DNA of 34,707 nt from Candidatus Uhrbacteria bacterium (GCA_016235605.1 JACRJW010000003.1:1-34707), one strand, 5' to 3'. Counted from the first letter of the stretch, positions 22,116 through 29,738 are shown. Notes: a model not told the origin generated them from the sequence alone. Translations and numbers: made by a program.

Positions 22116-24143
22116 TTAGCGCGGTTGCGGGATAGAGTTGGGCAGAGCCGCAAGGAGTTGCTGCACTTCTGCCAGCCTGCCTTCTTCCGTCCGCCGCGCG
22201 ACTTCCAGGTCGAGGAAGGATCGGTCTCCTTCCAGCGCGGTCCAGATGAGCGCGCGGTCGTGGATGGTCGGGAGCTTCGCGATTTCGTCCATGACTGGCA
22301 CGAGCATCGCGTGGGCATCCGCCATTCCCATCGGTTTAGCAACCGCGGGAGAACGATCGCCGTTCGTTTCCATGACACGGAGGTCGAGGTTCTCAGCCGC
22401 CACCTTGTAGGGCAGCGTGAGCGCGGACTTGAAATCCGCTTCGCTCGTCTCGTTCCAACGCGTGATTTCCTTGCGTCGGTGGCTGATCTCATCGGCGATT
22501 GACCGTTGCGCTTCCTCGACCCTCCCTTGCTGGAGGGACAGGTACACCCTGAGCTGTCCTAGCTGTTGTAGGGTCATCATGTTGTTGAGGTTCGTCTCGG
22601 TAGGAAGCAACGAGTGCATGACCTTCAGCGCCTCGTCTTCGTAGCCTTTCATAGTCAGATCGCGAGCCGTTGTCGTCACCTGCTCGATTTGCTCGATCGT
22701 GAGTGTTGAACCCGCGGGCGGCGTCGGGAGATTCATCTCACCCCAGATGCGGGTGAGTTCTTGCTGACTGATTCTCCCGTACGTGAAGGCATCGACCGCC
22801 TTGATGCTTCCGCCAGGGAGGCCGAGCAGGTAGCGATCCAAGGCGACCGCGTTTTCTTCCCCGATTCGGTTGTAGGGTTCCAGCCGCGCGATGAGCGCGA
22901 GGTTATCGCTCCACGCTTGGATGATGTCCTGGTCACCCAAGGCCTTCACCGCGGCGTAGAACTGGAAGCTCGGGAGCATGGGAAAGTCGTAGTCGTTTTT
23001 CCACCTGTACACTTGTGTGCCAGTCTGTTCATCCCGCATGGAGCCGATCGCACCGGTTGCCCAGGCCCTGGTCTTGCCGAGGTACTTGGCGCGCAAGTCC
23101 GACTCACTGCTGACGAGCGTGTAGAACTCCAGAGTGCCAGGCACCATTGCGGAGGAACAACCCTCACCGCAGGAGTCTGTGGCGGACACGACATTGGCGT
23201 AACGCGACTCCAGGAACTGACGGGCGATCTGGAGAGCCGTGGCACGGTCCGTCTGTGCGAGCTTCACGATGCCTGCGAGATCCGGGGTGCTGACGCGCCA
23301 GTCGTCGTCGATGTCGGGCTCGATGTTGTACGCCATTCCTTCACAGGTGATGGCATTGTTCTCATCACGGCAAGATTTGGATGCCAACTCGATCCAGTGT
23401 GTGATGCGCCGCTTCACGAGCTTGGCCATGACGTTTGGGTCGCCGGCTTTTTCAAGCGAAGCGTCCCAGTCGCCTCCGTAGAGGTTCCCCGAATAGTGCG
23501 TGGCGATTTCTTCGGCGCGTGCCATCTGGTGATCTTCGATCGCACGGCCGACGATCCCCTTCATGCGCTCGTCCCACGAGAGCTCGCGCATTTTGTCCAT
23601 GGCCGCGTAGAGCTTCTCGTTGTCGTTCGTCTGGTAGGCGAGGATCGCGATCGCGTTCCATTCGAGCTTGCGCTCGAGCGCCTTCATGCACCGAGCCACA
23701 CCTTCCTTGTCGCCGAGCGCTGCGTAGTGGAGCCCTGCCTTGTAGTGTTCCTGCAAGGTTTCCAGTTCACTGGCGCGAGCGGCATTGGGGACGAAGGGTT
23801 CCACGGATGGTGGAGTGCCAGCCGTCCGATCATGGGAGTCGAGTCGGAAGCTATCGCTCCCCCAGTCTTGAGCGTGAGGATCCTCGAGGAACGCCTTGAC
23901 CGACTCATCGGTCACGGCGAAGGCGGCTTCCCATCCGTCCAAGATCTTGGAGTCCGGAGGGTTGGCGAGTGCGCTCGCCAGCGCGAGCGTCTTCGCTTTC
24001 CAAGCGTTAACCTCGGCAGTCTCGTCCAGGGTGAGGTTGTACTCAGGTACAGACGCCGGCTTGGGTTCGGGCGGTGGCGCCACGGGGACAGGATCCTGAC
24101 TGCATGCACACAGCAGGGCAAAAAGGGCAAGGATGAGGGTCAT
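22116..24143 (-). CDS. Large lipoprotein with helical-repeat domain (675 aa), unknown
   Basis: The N-terminus MTLILALFALLCACS is a lipoprotein signal with the lipid-bearing Cys at residue 14, followed by a Pro-rich linker (about 15-33). The mature protein is almost all helical, with many short helix pairs such as KAGLHYAALGDKEGVARCMKALERK and QMARAEEIATHYSGN, typical of TPR or solenoid repeats. It should be a surface protein or a periplasm-side scaffold. Four cysteines in CRDENNAITC and CGEGC may pair. A long open frame on the opposite strand is a compositional shadow. A good promoter lies upstream and GGAG lies six bases before ATG; a terminator follows. It is a single-gene unit; the function is unknown. 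Confidence 0.75.
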   Translation of the reverse strand: MTLILALFALLCACSQDPVPVAPPPEPKPASVPEYNLTLDETAEVNAWKAKTLALASALANPPDSKILDGWEAAFAVTDESVKAFLEDPHAQDWGSDSFRLDSHDRTAGTPPSVEPFVPNAARASELETLQEHYKAGLHYAALGDKEGVARCMKALERKLEWNAIAILAYQTNDNEKLYAAMDKMRELSWDERMKGIVGRAIEDHQMARAEEIATHYSGNLYGGDWDASLEKAGDPNVMAKLVKRRITHWIELASKSCRDENNAITCEGMAYNIEPDIDDDWRVSTPDLAGIVKLAQTDRATALQIARQFLESRYANVVSATDSCGEGCSSAMVPGTLEFYTLVSSESDLRAKYLGKTRAWATGAIGSMRDEQTGTQVYRWKNDYDFPMLPSFQFYAAVKALGDQDIIQAWSDNLALIARLEPYNRIGEENAVALDRYLLGLPGGSIKAVDAFTYGRISQQELTRIWGEMNLPTPPAGSTLTIEQIEQVTTTARDLTMKGYEDEALKVMHSLLPTETNLNNMMTLQQLGQLRVYLSLQQGRVEEAQRSIADEISHRRKEITRWNETSEADFKSALTLPYKVAAENLDLRVMETNGDRSPAVAKPMGMADAHAMLVPVMDEIAKLPTIHDRALIWTALEGDRSFLDLEVARRTEEGRLAEVQQLLAALPNSIPQPR

Positions 24144-24209
24144 CCTAAACTCCGGTTGAGAAGTGAATCCCGGCGTACAGCGTCATATTGCCTGTACACA
24201 CGAGAGGAA

Positions 24210-24238
24210 AAGATAGTCGATTTTGGTGGAAAAGTCAA
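24210..24238 (-). promoter_or_regulatory. Promoter of the lipoprotein gene
   Basis: On the minus strand TTGACT (24238-24233), a 17-base spacer and TATCTT (24215-24210). The leader is about 60 bases. Confidence 0.65.
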
Positions 24239-24257
24239 TAGCGCATGAGAGAACCTG

Positions 24258-24288
24258 AAAAATAAAAAAGTCGCTCGATGAGAGCGAC
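24258..24288 (-). terminator. Terminator of the Cys-rich protein gene
   Basis: GTCGCTC (24270-24276) and GAGCGAC (24282-24288) form a 7-bp stem with a 5-base loop, followed on the minus strand by T6, A, T5. Confidence 0.85.
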
Positions 24289-24304
24289 AGCGACGCGTTT
24301 CGCG

Positions 24305-24664
24305 TCAGCGCATCAGGGGCGGGATCGGAAAGCCGGGAGCCGGCGGCAGGTTCATGGGGCAGGCAAGCGCCTGCTGGTTCAGGATCGCCCGCCCTTCTTC
24401 CCAGTTGTAGCCCGACGGGGAACGCTGACGCCCGATGCCGCCACAGCGGAAGTCGGACTCGCGCGTGATCATGCCGCGCACGATCTCCGGCTCATAGGCA
24501 GGCGTGGGGTCGAGGATCTGTGCGATGATGTACGCGGGCTCCGGCTTGAGGCAGATCTTCTTTCCGACCAGTTCCTCGTACGAGCACCTACACAGCTGCT
24601 TCGTCGCCCCACACTTCTTGCACCTAACGAACATCCACAACGAACTATCGTCTTCCCAAGACAT
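24305..24664 (-). CDS. Small Cys-rich, probably zinc-binding protein (119 aa)
   Basis: No family is recognised. Near the N-terminus lies CKKCGATKQLCRC (Cys15, 18, 25, 27), a plausible zinc ribbon or knuckle, and a second loose set (Cys38, one in DFRCGG, and one in LACPM) occurs later. The tail is Pro-rich (PPAPGFPIPPLMR). I chose ATG at 24664 because GGAAG lies four bases before it; an ATG 12 bases upstream has no spacing for a ribosome-binding site. A promoter and an inverted repeat at the transcription start suggest it is regulated. The gene has its own strong terminator. A role in nucleic-acid or protein binding is possible but unproven. Confidence 0.65.
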   Translation of the reverse strand: MSWEDDSSLWMFVRCKKCGATKQLCRCSYEELVGKKICLKPEPAYIIAQILDPTPAYEPEIVRGMITRESDFRCGGIGRQRSPSGYNWEEGRAILNQQALACPMNLPPAPGFPIPPLMR

Positions 24665-24678
24665 GTTTCTTCCCATCC

Positions 24679-24698
24679 TTCGCACGGAATTGTGCGAA
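24679..24698. promoter_or_regulatory. Operator-like inverted repeat at the transcription start
   Basis: TTCGCAC and GTGCGAA arms (7 bp) around GGAATT. The predicted start of transcription (about 24695) falls inside it, so it could be a repressor site or a 5' hairpin that touches the ribosome-binding region downstream. Confidence 0.5.
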
Positions 24699-24701
24699 CA
24701 A

Positions 24702-24730
24702 AGGATATGTCTTTTCTTGGGTCCTGTCAA
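24702..24730 (-). promoter_or_regulatory. Promoter of the Cys-rich protein gene
   Basis: On the minus strand TTGACA (24730-24725), a 17-base spacer and TATCCT (24707-24702). Confidence 0.7.
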
Positions 24731-24766
24731 GCGTGCCCGTTTCTGCTGTGCGTCAGCTCGCTTTGT

Positions 24767-25432
24767 TCATGGGTATGTGATCCGCGCCGGCCGTCCGAGG
24801 CGCTCCCACGTTTCGGTCGTGACGCGCGCTCGGCATTGGGCGTCTTTGAGCGGACAGTGCATGTTGTTGTCCGTGCCAGTTTTCTCGATGGGACAGATGC
24901 ACGTCGCGCGATGGATCGTGATAGGGAGTGATGAGAAGTTCACCATCTGCATCCCGTGGCGCATGCCGGTCTTGATTGCCGAGACGTTGGTGGTCGTGCC
25001 CAAGATGTTCTTGTCCCGGTGCAGATCCAAGAGCGTCTGGTAGAGCGTGTCACCGATCGCGAGATGCGTCTGCTCAAAACGCCAGTAAGGTTCGACGAAG
25101 AACGTCCCCAGTTCGTACCACATCACGCCGCGCGGATCACGTTCCAGGTCCCACAGGACGATGCCACCGGCGACGTTCATCATGTCGGAGCCTCCACACT
25201 TGTCCATCTTGAAATGGACAGCCAGGAGCACGCGGCCGTCCAACGCCGCCGGCTCCAGTTCCTTACGCGTCTTGGTGAGCAGATGCCTCTCATGACGCGT
25301 CGTCTCTTCGACCTGGTCGTACCAGGTTTGATCGAAGCGCAGGAGGTCTTCCCCCCAGACGAAGTCGATCGGAGGGAGGCCGAACTTGTGATGCGCCGTC
25401 GGCATTGACGCTTGGAATACGCGCAGAGACAC
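24767..25432 (-). CDS. GNAT-like acyltransferase fold, hypothetical (221 aa)
   Basis: The segment from about residue 125, GTFFVEPYWRF then THLAIGDTLYQTLLDLHRDKNILGTTTNVSAIKTGMRHGMQ, follows the GNAT pattern of strand 4, the acetyl-CoA-binding loop and helix, and a final Asn-containing turn, although the usual R/QxxGxG/A loop is not exact. A strand VLLAVHFKM and GGIVLWDLERD would be the earlier beta-sheet. The C-terminus has four Cys (CICPIEK, CPLKDAQC) that may bind metal. The start is GTG at 25432 because AAAGGAG lies five bases before it; the open frame goes to a TTG at 25471. It is divergent from the hydrolase gene. The family call is tentative. Confidence 0.6.
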   Translation of the reverse strand: MSLRVFQASMPTAHHKFGLPPIDFVWGEDLLRFDQTWYDQVEETTRHERHLLTKTRKELEPAALDGRVLLAVHFKMDKCGGSDMMNVAGGIVLWDLERDPRGVMWYELGTFFVEPYWRFEQTHLAIGDTLYQTLLDLHRDKNILGTTTNVSAIKTGMRHGMQMVNFSSLPITIHRATCICPIEKTGTDNNMHCPLKDAQCRARVTTETWERLGRPARITYP

Positions 25433-25471
25433 GTTTGCTCCTTTGAGGTTAATCTGATCGTGAACGGACAA

Positions 25472-25503
25472 TCAAAAAGAAGAACACCTCGCAGGAGGTG
25501 TTC
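25472..25503 (-). terminator. Strong hairpin in the leader of the GNAT-like gene
   Basis: GAACACCTC (25482-25490) and GAGGTGTTC (25495-25503) form a perfect 9-bp stem with a 4-base loop, followed on the minus strand by TTCTTTTTG. There is no minus-strand gene just upstream that needs ending, so it may be an attenuator for the gene starting at 25432. On the plus strand it is followed by TCTTTTC. Confidence 0.6.
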
Positions 25504-25614
25504 TCTTTTCAGCACGAATTTCTCGAGCGTTAAGAAAGCACTCCTGCGGGGAGGGTCTTCTTGGCGCGCTTTGTGATAAAGCAGAAATTCATACCAGAGA
25601 CACTCTCCCACACC

Positions 25615-25644
25615 TTGGCAAAGAGCGCAAGGGCAGAGTATCCT
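25615..25644 (+). promoter_or_regulatory. Promoter of the AstE/AspA-like gene, near-leaderless
   Basis: TTGGCA (25615-25620), an 18-base spacer, TATCCT (25639-25644). The ATG follows nine bases later and has no ribosome-binding site. Confidence 0.55.
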
Positions 25645-25653
25645 CGGCAGTGT

Positions 25654-26532
25654 ATGAATGAGTTAGCTGAATCCATCTGGGAGATCAAAGGAAATAAGGC
25701 GGGGAAGACGCTCACCATCGTTGGCGGTACACACGGCAATGAGCGCACGGGCGTGGAAGTCGTCTTGCGGTTGAAGGCGATGGTCGAGTCTGGCGCGCTC
25801 CAGATTAAACGCGGCACGCTTTACTTAATTTTAGGCAACCCACGCGCGATTGAAATCAACACGCGTGGCAGTGAACCCTTCCATGATCTCAATCGGTCTT
25901 ATCCTACAGATCTTTTGCGTCGCGAACCGGACGGGACCTACGAAAATGCGCGTGCTCGACTGATCGCACCCCTGCTCCAAAAGAGTGATGTGGTCATTGA
26001 CCTGCACTCGACCAATAAGCCGTCTGAACCGTTTCTTGCCTGTCTCCATTCGGCTCGCCATGAAGAGGTGTACAAATGGTTTGCCTGTGACAAGATTTTG
26101 GCGGATCCGAATTTTGTCTTGGGTGGAAAGAGTGTCACCACCGACGAATACACGGTAGCATACGGCGGCATCGGCATTTGCTACGAGACAGGACAGGCGA
26201 GCGACACACGTCGAGTTCTTGCGGTTGCACAAGGTGTGTTGGGAGTGATGCAGGATCTCCAGATCATCGCTCACAAGCACAAGCCCGTGCCGTTGTGTGA
26301 ACGAGAGACGTACGAACTCGTCGAGTCCATCCTTCCAACCACGGCCAATTTTCGTTTCGCCGAAGGCTACGGCAATCACTCGTGGGAGCCGTTTTATGTC
26401 GGCGACGTGATCGGCTATGACGGCGATCAACCCAGAAAAGTTTCCTATGACGGCATGCTTGTTTTTCCAAAAGAAGAAGGAAAGGTCATGGGCTATCTGG
26501 CAAAGCGGGTGGAAGCGGATACGCAACCATGA
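25654..26532 (+). CDS. Succinylglutamate desuccinylase / aspartoacylase family zinc hydrolase
   Basis: A 292-residue member of the M14-related AstE/AspA family. The zinc ligands are visible as GGTHGNERTG (His27, Glu30) and VIDLHST (His118), with the substrate-binding HDLNRSYP segment near residue 80 and a later YETGQASDT. The family cleaves N-acyl amino acids such as N-acetylaspartate or N-succinylglutamate to release the free amino acid; the exact substrate cannot be read here. I chose ATG at 25654 because the upstream part of the frame is poor and a promoter ends nine bases before this ATG. The last 47 bases overlap the C39-like peptidase gene on the other strand, tail to tail. Confidence 0.85.
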   Translation: MNELAESIWEIKGNKAGKTLTIVGGTHGNERTGVEVVLRLKAMVESGALQIKRGTLYLILGNPRAIEINTRGSEPFHDLNRSYPTDLLRREPDGTYENARARLIAPLLQKSDVVIDLHSTNKPSEPFLACLHSARHEEVYKWFACDKILADPNFVLGGKSVTTDEYTVAYGGIGICYETGQASDTRRVLAVAQGVLGVMQDLQIIAHKHKPVPLCERETYELVESILPTTANFRFAEGYGNHSWEPFYVGDVIGYDGDQPRKVSYDGMLVFPKEEGKVMGYLAKRVEADTQP

Positions 26533-26962
26533 ACCATCGGGTGTGTTTGGTTCGAAATTTCCCGTACCAGCGTTTGAGGAATTCTTTTCGAGGTATTTTC
26601 AGATTTGGTCCATACGCCGGATCATGCAGATAGATGTATTTTTTATCCATCCCGCTTACGAGTGCATAGTGTCCAACATCCGCCCATTCTCGGTAGTTGA
26701 TGATCGCTGGAAGGCCTTTTTCTAACCACCGCTCAACGTCCTTGAGCGTTGCGTTATTTTTTTTGTGCACGGTGAAGCCGAGCGCCTTCATGGTTTTTTC
26801 CATTTCCTGGCGTCTGGTGCCCTGCGCAGGTGTTGTGTGCGCGAGTCTCATCAGGTGTTTCAACGGGACGCCTTTATCAAAAAAACGCAGGACCATCCAG
26901 AGCGTTTTAGGCCCGCACGTGTAATCGGTTGGCTGGTAGCCGTGATGGATCTTGAGCCGCAT
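26486..26962 (-). CDS. C39-like cysteine peptidase domain protein
   Basis: A 158-residue papain-fold protein of the bacteriocin-processing C39-like superfamily. The start is close to the catalytic segment YTCGPKTLWMVL (Cys16), then GHYALVSGMD (His98) and HDPAYG (Asp114) complete a Cys-His-Asp triad in the usual order. No signal peptide, membrane segment or ABC domain is present, so it acts as a stand-alone cytoplasmic enzyme or uses an unseen route. Proteins of this type process leader peptides or other short peptides. It is divergent from proS with a 90-bp gap, and overlaps the hydrolase gene at the 3' end. Confidence 0.8.
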   Translation of the reverse strand: MRLKIHHGYQPTDYTCGPKTLWMVLRFFDKGVPLKHLMRLAHTTPAQGTRRQEMEKTMKALGFTVHKKNNATLKDVERWLEKGLPAIINYREWADVGHYALVSGMDKKYIYLHDPAYGPNLKIPRKEFLKRWYGKFRTKHTRWFMVAYPLPPALPDSP

Positions 26963-27014
26963 ACAAGTAGTTTGACGGAAAATTGTTTTTTTGTCACACG
27001 TATTCAGTTTTTTG

Positions 27015-27043
27015 TTGGCGAAAAAAGGGGAGTCTGGTAGGAT
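27015..27043 (+). promoter_or_regulatory. Promoter of proS, near-leaderless
   Basis: TTGGCG (27015-27020), 17 bases, TAGGAT (27038-27043). The proS ATG follows nine bases later. Confidence 0.55.
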
Positions 27044-27052
27044 TTGCTCATT

Positions 27053-28345
27053 ATGCGCTACTCAAAACTTTTTGGTCGGACCTCAAAAGAAGCTCCCCAC
27101 GATGCGGACTCGGTGAATGCGCGTCTGCTCGTGCAGGCTGGGTTTATTAATCAGCTGGCCGCCGGCATTTATACCTACCTGCCGCTGGGTCTGCGCGTGC
27201 TCATGAAGATCAAGACGATCGTCCGGCAAGAGATGGACGCGGTGGACGGCCAAGAAGTGCTCATGCCGGCCCTCATTCCAAAAGCGCCTTGGGAGACGAC
27301 GAAGCGTTGGGACGCGATCGACGTCTTGTTCAAGTTGAAAGGCGCGGGCGACAAAGAATTCGCTTTGGGTCCTACGCATGAGGAAGTCGTGACGCCGCTC
27401 GTGCAACAATACGTGAAGTCGTACAAAGATTTGCCCGTGAGCGTCTATCAGATTCAAGACAAATTTCGCAACGAGCCGCGCGCGAAGTCCGGACTCCTCC
27501 GCGGTCGTGAGTTCGCCATGAAAGACATGTACAGTTTCCACACGTCGCTGGCCGATCTTGAACATTATTACGATCGCGTGAAGCAGCAGTATCTTACTGT
27601 CTTTTCCCGTTGTGGTTTGGATGCGATCATCACAGAGGCGTCCGGCGGCGTGTTCTCCAAGTACAGCCATGAATATCAAGTCGCGACGCCTTCTGGGGAA
27701 GATCTCATCTACCAATGTGATGCGTGCCAGTGGGCCGTGAACCGCGAAATTGCGCAAGTAAAAAAAGGTGACGCGTGCCCTGTGTGCGGGAAAGGAATCG
27801 TTTTAGAGATCAAAGCGATTGAAGTCGGGAATATTTTTAAGTTGTCCACGCGTTTTGCGGACGACTTTGGATTCCGTGTGGCACTGGAAGACGGCAGTGC
27901 CGGCAAGGTCTGGATGGGTTGCTACGGTTTCGGGCCATCGCGCGTGATGGGATCGATCGTGGAAGTGCATCACGACGATGCGGGAATGCTGTGGCCAAAA
28001 TCCGTCGCGCCCTATCACGTGCATCTGGTTTCACTCAGCCATAAAGATGAGGACGTGAAACGTCAGATCGACGAGGCGGCGCAGGACATGCACGACGAGC
28101 TTGAAGCTGCGGACGTAGAAGTCCTCTGGGACGACCGTGAGGAAGTCCGCGCCGGAGAAAAATTTGCGGACGCGGATTTGATCGGTATCCCGCTTCGTCT
28201 GGTGGTTTCAGAAAAGACGCTCGCAGAAGGATCGTGCGAGTGGAAAGAACGACATGAAATCGACGCGCGGTTGGTGAAGCTCAAGGACGTTCAAGAGCAA
28301 ACAAAAGAATGGCTGTCAGCGCCAGAGAGACTGACGTCTCATTGA
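27053..28345 (+). CDS. proS: Prolyl-tRNA synthetase, short form without INS editing domain
   Basis: A class II synthetase, 430 residues, that charges tRNA-Pro. The N-terminus MRYSKLFGRTSKEAP is family-typical. Motif 2 lies in FRNEPRAKSGLLRGREFAMKD, and the motif 3 region in MGCYGFGPSRVMGSIVE. The bacterial 570-residue form has an INS editing domain of about 180 residues between these; here only a short segment with CDAC...CPVCG (a zinc-ribbon-like stub) is left, so cis-editing of Ala-tRNA-Pro is absent. The C-terminal anticodon domain is present. I chose ATG at 27053 over TTG at 27044. The TGA stop lies inside the -35 box of the next gene. Confidence 0.96.
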   Translation: MRYSKLFGRTSKEAPHDADSVNARLLVQAGFINQLAAGIYTYLPLGLRVLMKIKTIVRQEMDAVDGQEVLMPALIPKAPWETTKRWDAIDVLFKLKGAGDKEFALGPTHEEVVTPLVQQYVKSYKDLPVSVYQIQDKFRNEPRAKSGLLRGREFAMKDMYSFHTSLADLEHYYDRVKQQYLTVFSRCGLDAIITEASGGVFSKYSHEYQVATPSGEDLIYQCDACQWAVNREIAQVKKGDACPVCGKGIVLEIKAIEVGNIFKLSTRFADDFGFRVALEDGSAGKVWMGCYGFGPSRVMGSIVEVHHDDAGMLWPKSVAPYHVHLVSLSHKDEDVKRQIDEAAQDMHDELEAADVEVLWDDREEVRAGEKFADADLIGIPLRLVVSEKTLAEGSCEWKERHEIDARLVKLKDVQEQTKEWLSAPERLTSH

Positions 28346-28370
28346 CACAGAGAGTCTTTTGGTTTATGGT
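28342..28370 (+). promoter_or_regulatory. Promoter of the PfkB-family kinase gene
   Basis: TTGACA (28342-28347), 17 bases, TATGGT (28365-28370). The -35 box contains the proS stop codon. The leader is about 57 bases and ends in AGGAG. Confidence 0.7.
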
Positions 28371-28433
28371 GGCGCATCATCCTGATGGTCAGGGTGTGTG
28401 CCTTTTACCAGCGAATACATACAGGAGAAAAAA

Positions 28434-29402
28434 ATGATGCCGACCCTGATTGTGCTTGATGGGCACATGGTGGACCACTTTGTGCAGGTCACGGACGAGA
28501 GTGTCTTTTCGACGCTTGGGGTGGATCCAGGGTGTGAGTACCTGGGAATGCATCCATGGGAGTGGGACGCGCTTGTGCAAGCTGTTGCCAAGATCGGCCT
28601 CACGCCAACGGTGCTGGTAGGCGGTTCGGGAGCAAATACCGCGCGTGGATTTACTCGGCTGGGCGGTAAAGCGGTGGTCCACGGCCAGGTGGGAAACGAT
28701 GACGCAGGACGTCGCGTGATCGAACACCTTCTCACCGACGGCTGTGATGTCCAACTGCGCACGGTGGGCGGTGCCACGGGACGGTGTTTGGTCTTCGTAC
28801 GGCCAGACGGAAAACGTGTCATGCGTTCTGACGTCGGGGTCGGTATGGACTTCAACGACGTGGACTTGGTCGAGGCCACCATAGCGCCTGGGACGTGGCT
28901 CCATCTGACGGGCTACCTGCTGGATCACGCCTTCCCCATCCATCGTGTCGCCTGGAACATCATGTATGCAGCGGTGGACCAACACGTGCCGATCTCGATG
29001 GACATCGGTTCAGGCGCCTATCTAGACGCACAAGTGATCCGGGATGTCGTCTGGCACTGTGCGACGGTCCTGTTTCTCAACGATGAAGAAGCGTTCCAGT
29101 TGGGACTCGGGTCCCCGGAGGCAGCAGCATCAGAGCTTCTTCGCTGGGCTCACAACAAGCGCGATGCGGTCGTCGTGGTGACGCAAGGCGCACGCGGCGT
29201 ACTCGTAGCCCGAGGCAACGAGGTCATCCACGTGCCAGCCGTGAGTGTGGCTGTGCGCGATACTACTGGCGCTGGCGACGCCTTTGCTTCTGGGTTCCTC
29301 TGGGCGCTCACGCAAGGTGAACCCTTGGAAGCTTGCGCGCGTCTTGGCTGTCAGCTGGCGGCACAGACCATCCAGGTGATCGGCGGAGTGCCGGAGAAGT
29401 GA
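28434..29402 (+). CDS. PfkB-family carbohydrate/nucleoside kinase
   Basis: A 322-residue ribokinase-like enzyme. The N-terminal signature region GGSGANTARGFTRLGGKAVVHGQVGNDDAG (from about residue 64) and the C-terminal signature DTTGAGDAF (276-284, catalytic Asp282) are both clear. Its relatives phosphorylate ribose, fructose, adenosine or similar; the substrate is open. The start has AGGAG six bases before ATG; a second ATG follows directly. The stop codon TGA shares its last two bases with the left end of palindromic element copy 3. Before the insertion the codon would have read TAA, so the protein was not altered. Confidence 0.9.
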   Translation: MMPTLIVLDGHMVDHFVQVTDESVFSTLGVDPGCEYLGMHPWEWDALVQAVAKIGLTPTVLVGGSGANTARGFTRLGGKAVVHGQVGNDDAGRRVIEHLLTDGCDVQLRTVGGATGRCLVFVRPDGKRVMRSDVGVGMDFNDVDLVEATIAPGTWLHLTGYLLDHAFPIHRVAWNIMYAAVDQHVPISMDIGSGAYLDAQVIRDVVWHCATVLFLNDEEAFQLGLGSPEAAASELLRWAHNKRDAVVVVTQGARGVLVARGNEVIHVPAVSVAVRDTTGAGDAFASGFLWALTQGEPLEACARLGCQLAAQTIQVIGGVPEK

Positions 29403-29529
29403 GACCGTCGCAAAACTCGCGATCTTGCGACTTGCGGGGGCCCCGCCACCTCCTCAACGTAGTTTTCACTACGTCTCAGAGGTTGGCTTCCCCGCGCATC
29501 GCAATCTCATCGAGTTTTGCAACGGTCTC
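29401..29529. repeat. Long palindromic element, copy 3 (129 bp), with target duplication
   Basis: GAGACC...GGTCTC ends. GAAGT is found exactly on both sides (29396-29400 and 29530-29534), a 5-bp direct repeat. Compared with copies 1 and 2, an A to C change in the left arm (GAAAAAC to GCAAAAC) is matched by T to G in the right arm, which keeps the helix. The apical stem is ACGTAG/CTACGT. Confidence 0.88.
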
Positions 29530-29549
29530 GAAGTAACAAGAAGATCACG

Positions 29550-29579
29550 GCGGTGCCAGACGGGCGCCGCTTTTATTTT
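29550..29579 (+). terminator. Terminator after the PfkB kinase gene
   Basis: GCGGTGCC (29550-29557) pairs with GGCGCCGC (29563-29570), including one T-G pair, followed by TTTTATTTT. The palindromic element separates it from the gene it serves. Confidence 0.75.
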
Positions 29580-29599
29580 ACTCACCTTTGCTCACGTCA

Positions 29600-29628
29600 T
29601 TGACAAAATGAACCAAAACAGCTATCCT
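29600..29628 (+). promoter_or_regulatory. Promoter of the MFS leader region
   Basis: TTGACA (29600-29605), 17 bases, TATCCT (29623-29628). It is followed eight bases later by the ATG of a 33-codon ORF. Confidence 0.6.
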
Positions 29629-29636
29629 GAAAACGT

Positions 29637-29738
29637 ATGCAAACCTATTGCTACCAAATGGAAAAAATTTGGACGCTCGGAGATCTCGATTCTCCAGCCG
29701 ATTTTTATTTCCCGGGTAGCAATGTCCTTGTTTCGTGA
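29637..29738 (+). CDS. Putative 33-residue leader peptide upstream of the MFS gene
   Basis: Starts MQTYCYQMEKIWTLGD and ends in SNVLVS before TGA. No family is recognised. The ATG is eight bases past a -10 box, so translation would be leaderless. Its coding sequence covers two small hairpins (29654-29672 and 29679-29695) and the antiterminator-like segment (29708-29717), which fits a regulatory role in which ribosome position decides RNA folding. The Tyr-Cys-Tyr near the start could be a stall or sensor site, but no effector is evident. Another reading frame from 29608 is also open but would begin inside the promoter. Confidence 0.45.
   Translation: MQTYCYQMEKIWTLGDLDSPADFYFPGSNVLVS

Noticed and set aside
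22761-24248. 495-codon open frame on the plus strand opposite the lipoprotein gene
   Set aside because: Shadow of the GC-rich lipoprotein gene; no ribosome-binding site or promoter, and a His/Arg/Val-rich composition unlike a real protein. The minus-strand frame has a lipoprotein signal, promoter and terminator.
25530-25817. Minus-strand frame ending in GMNFCFITKRAKKTLPAGVLS
   Set aside because: It reads smoothly near its end, but most of it is antisense to the AstE-like gene and it has no supported start. A short peptide from its internal ATG cannot be excluded, but I see no positive evidence.
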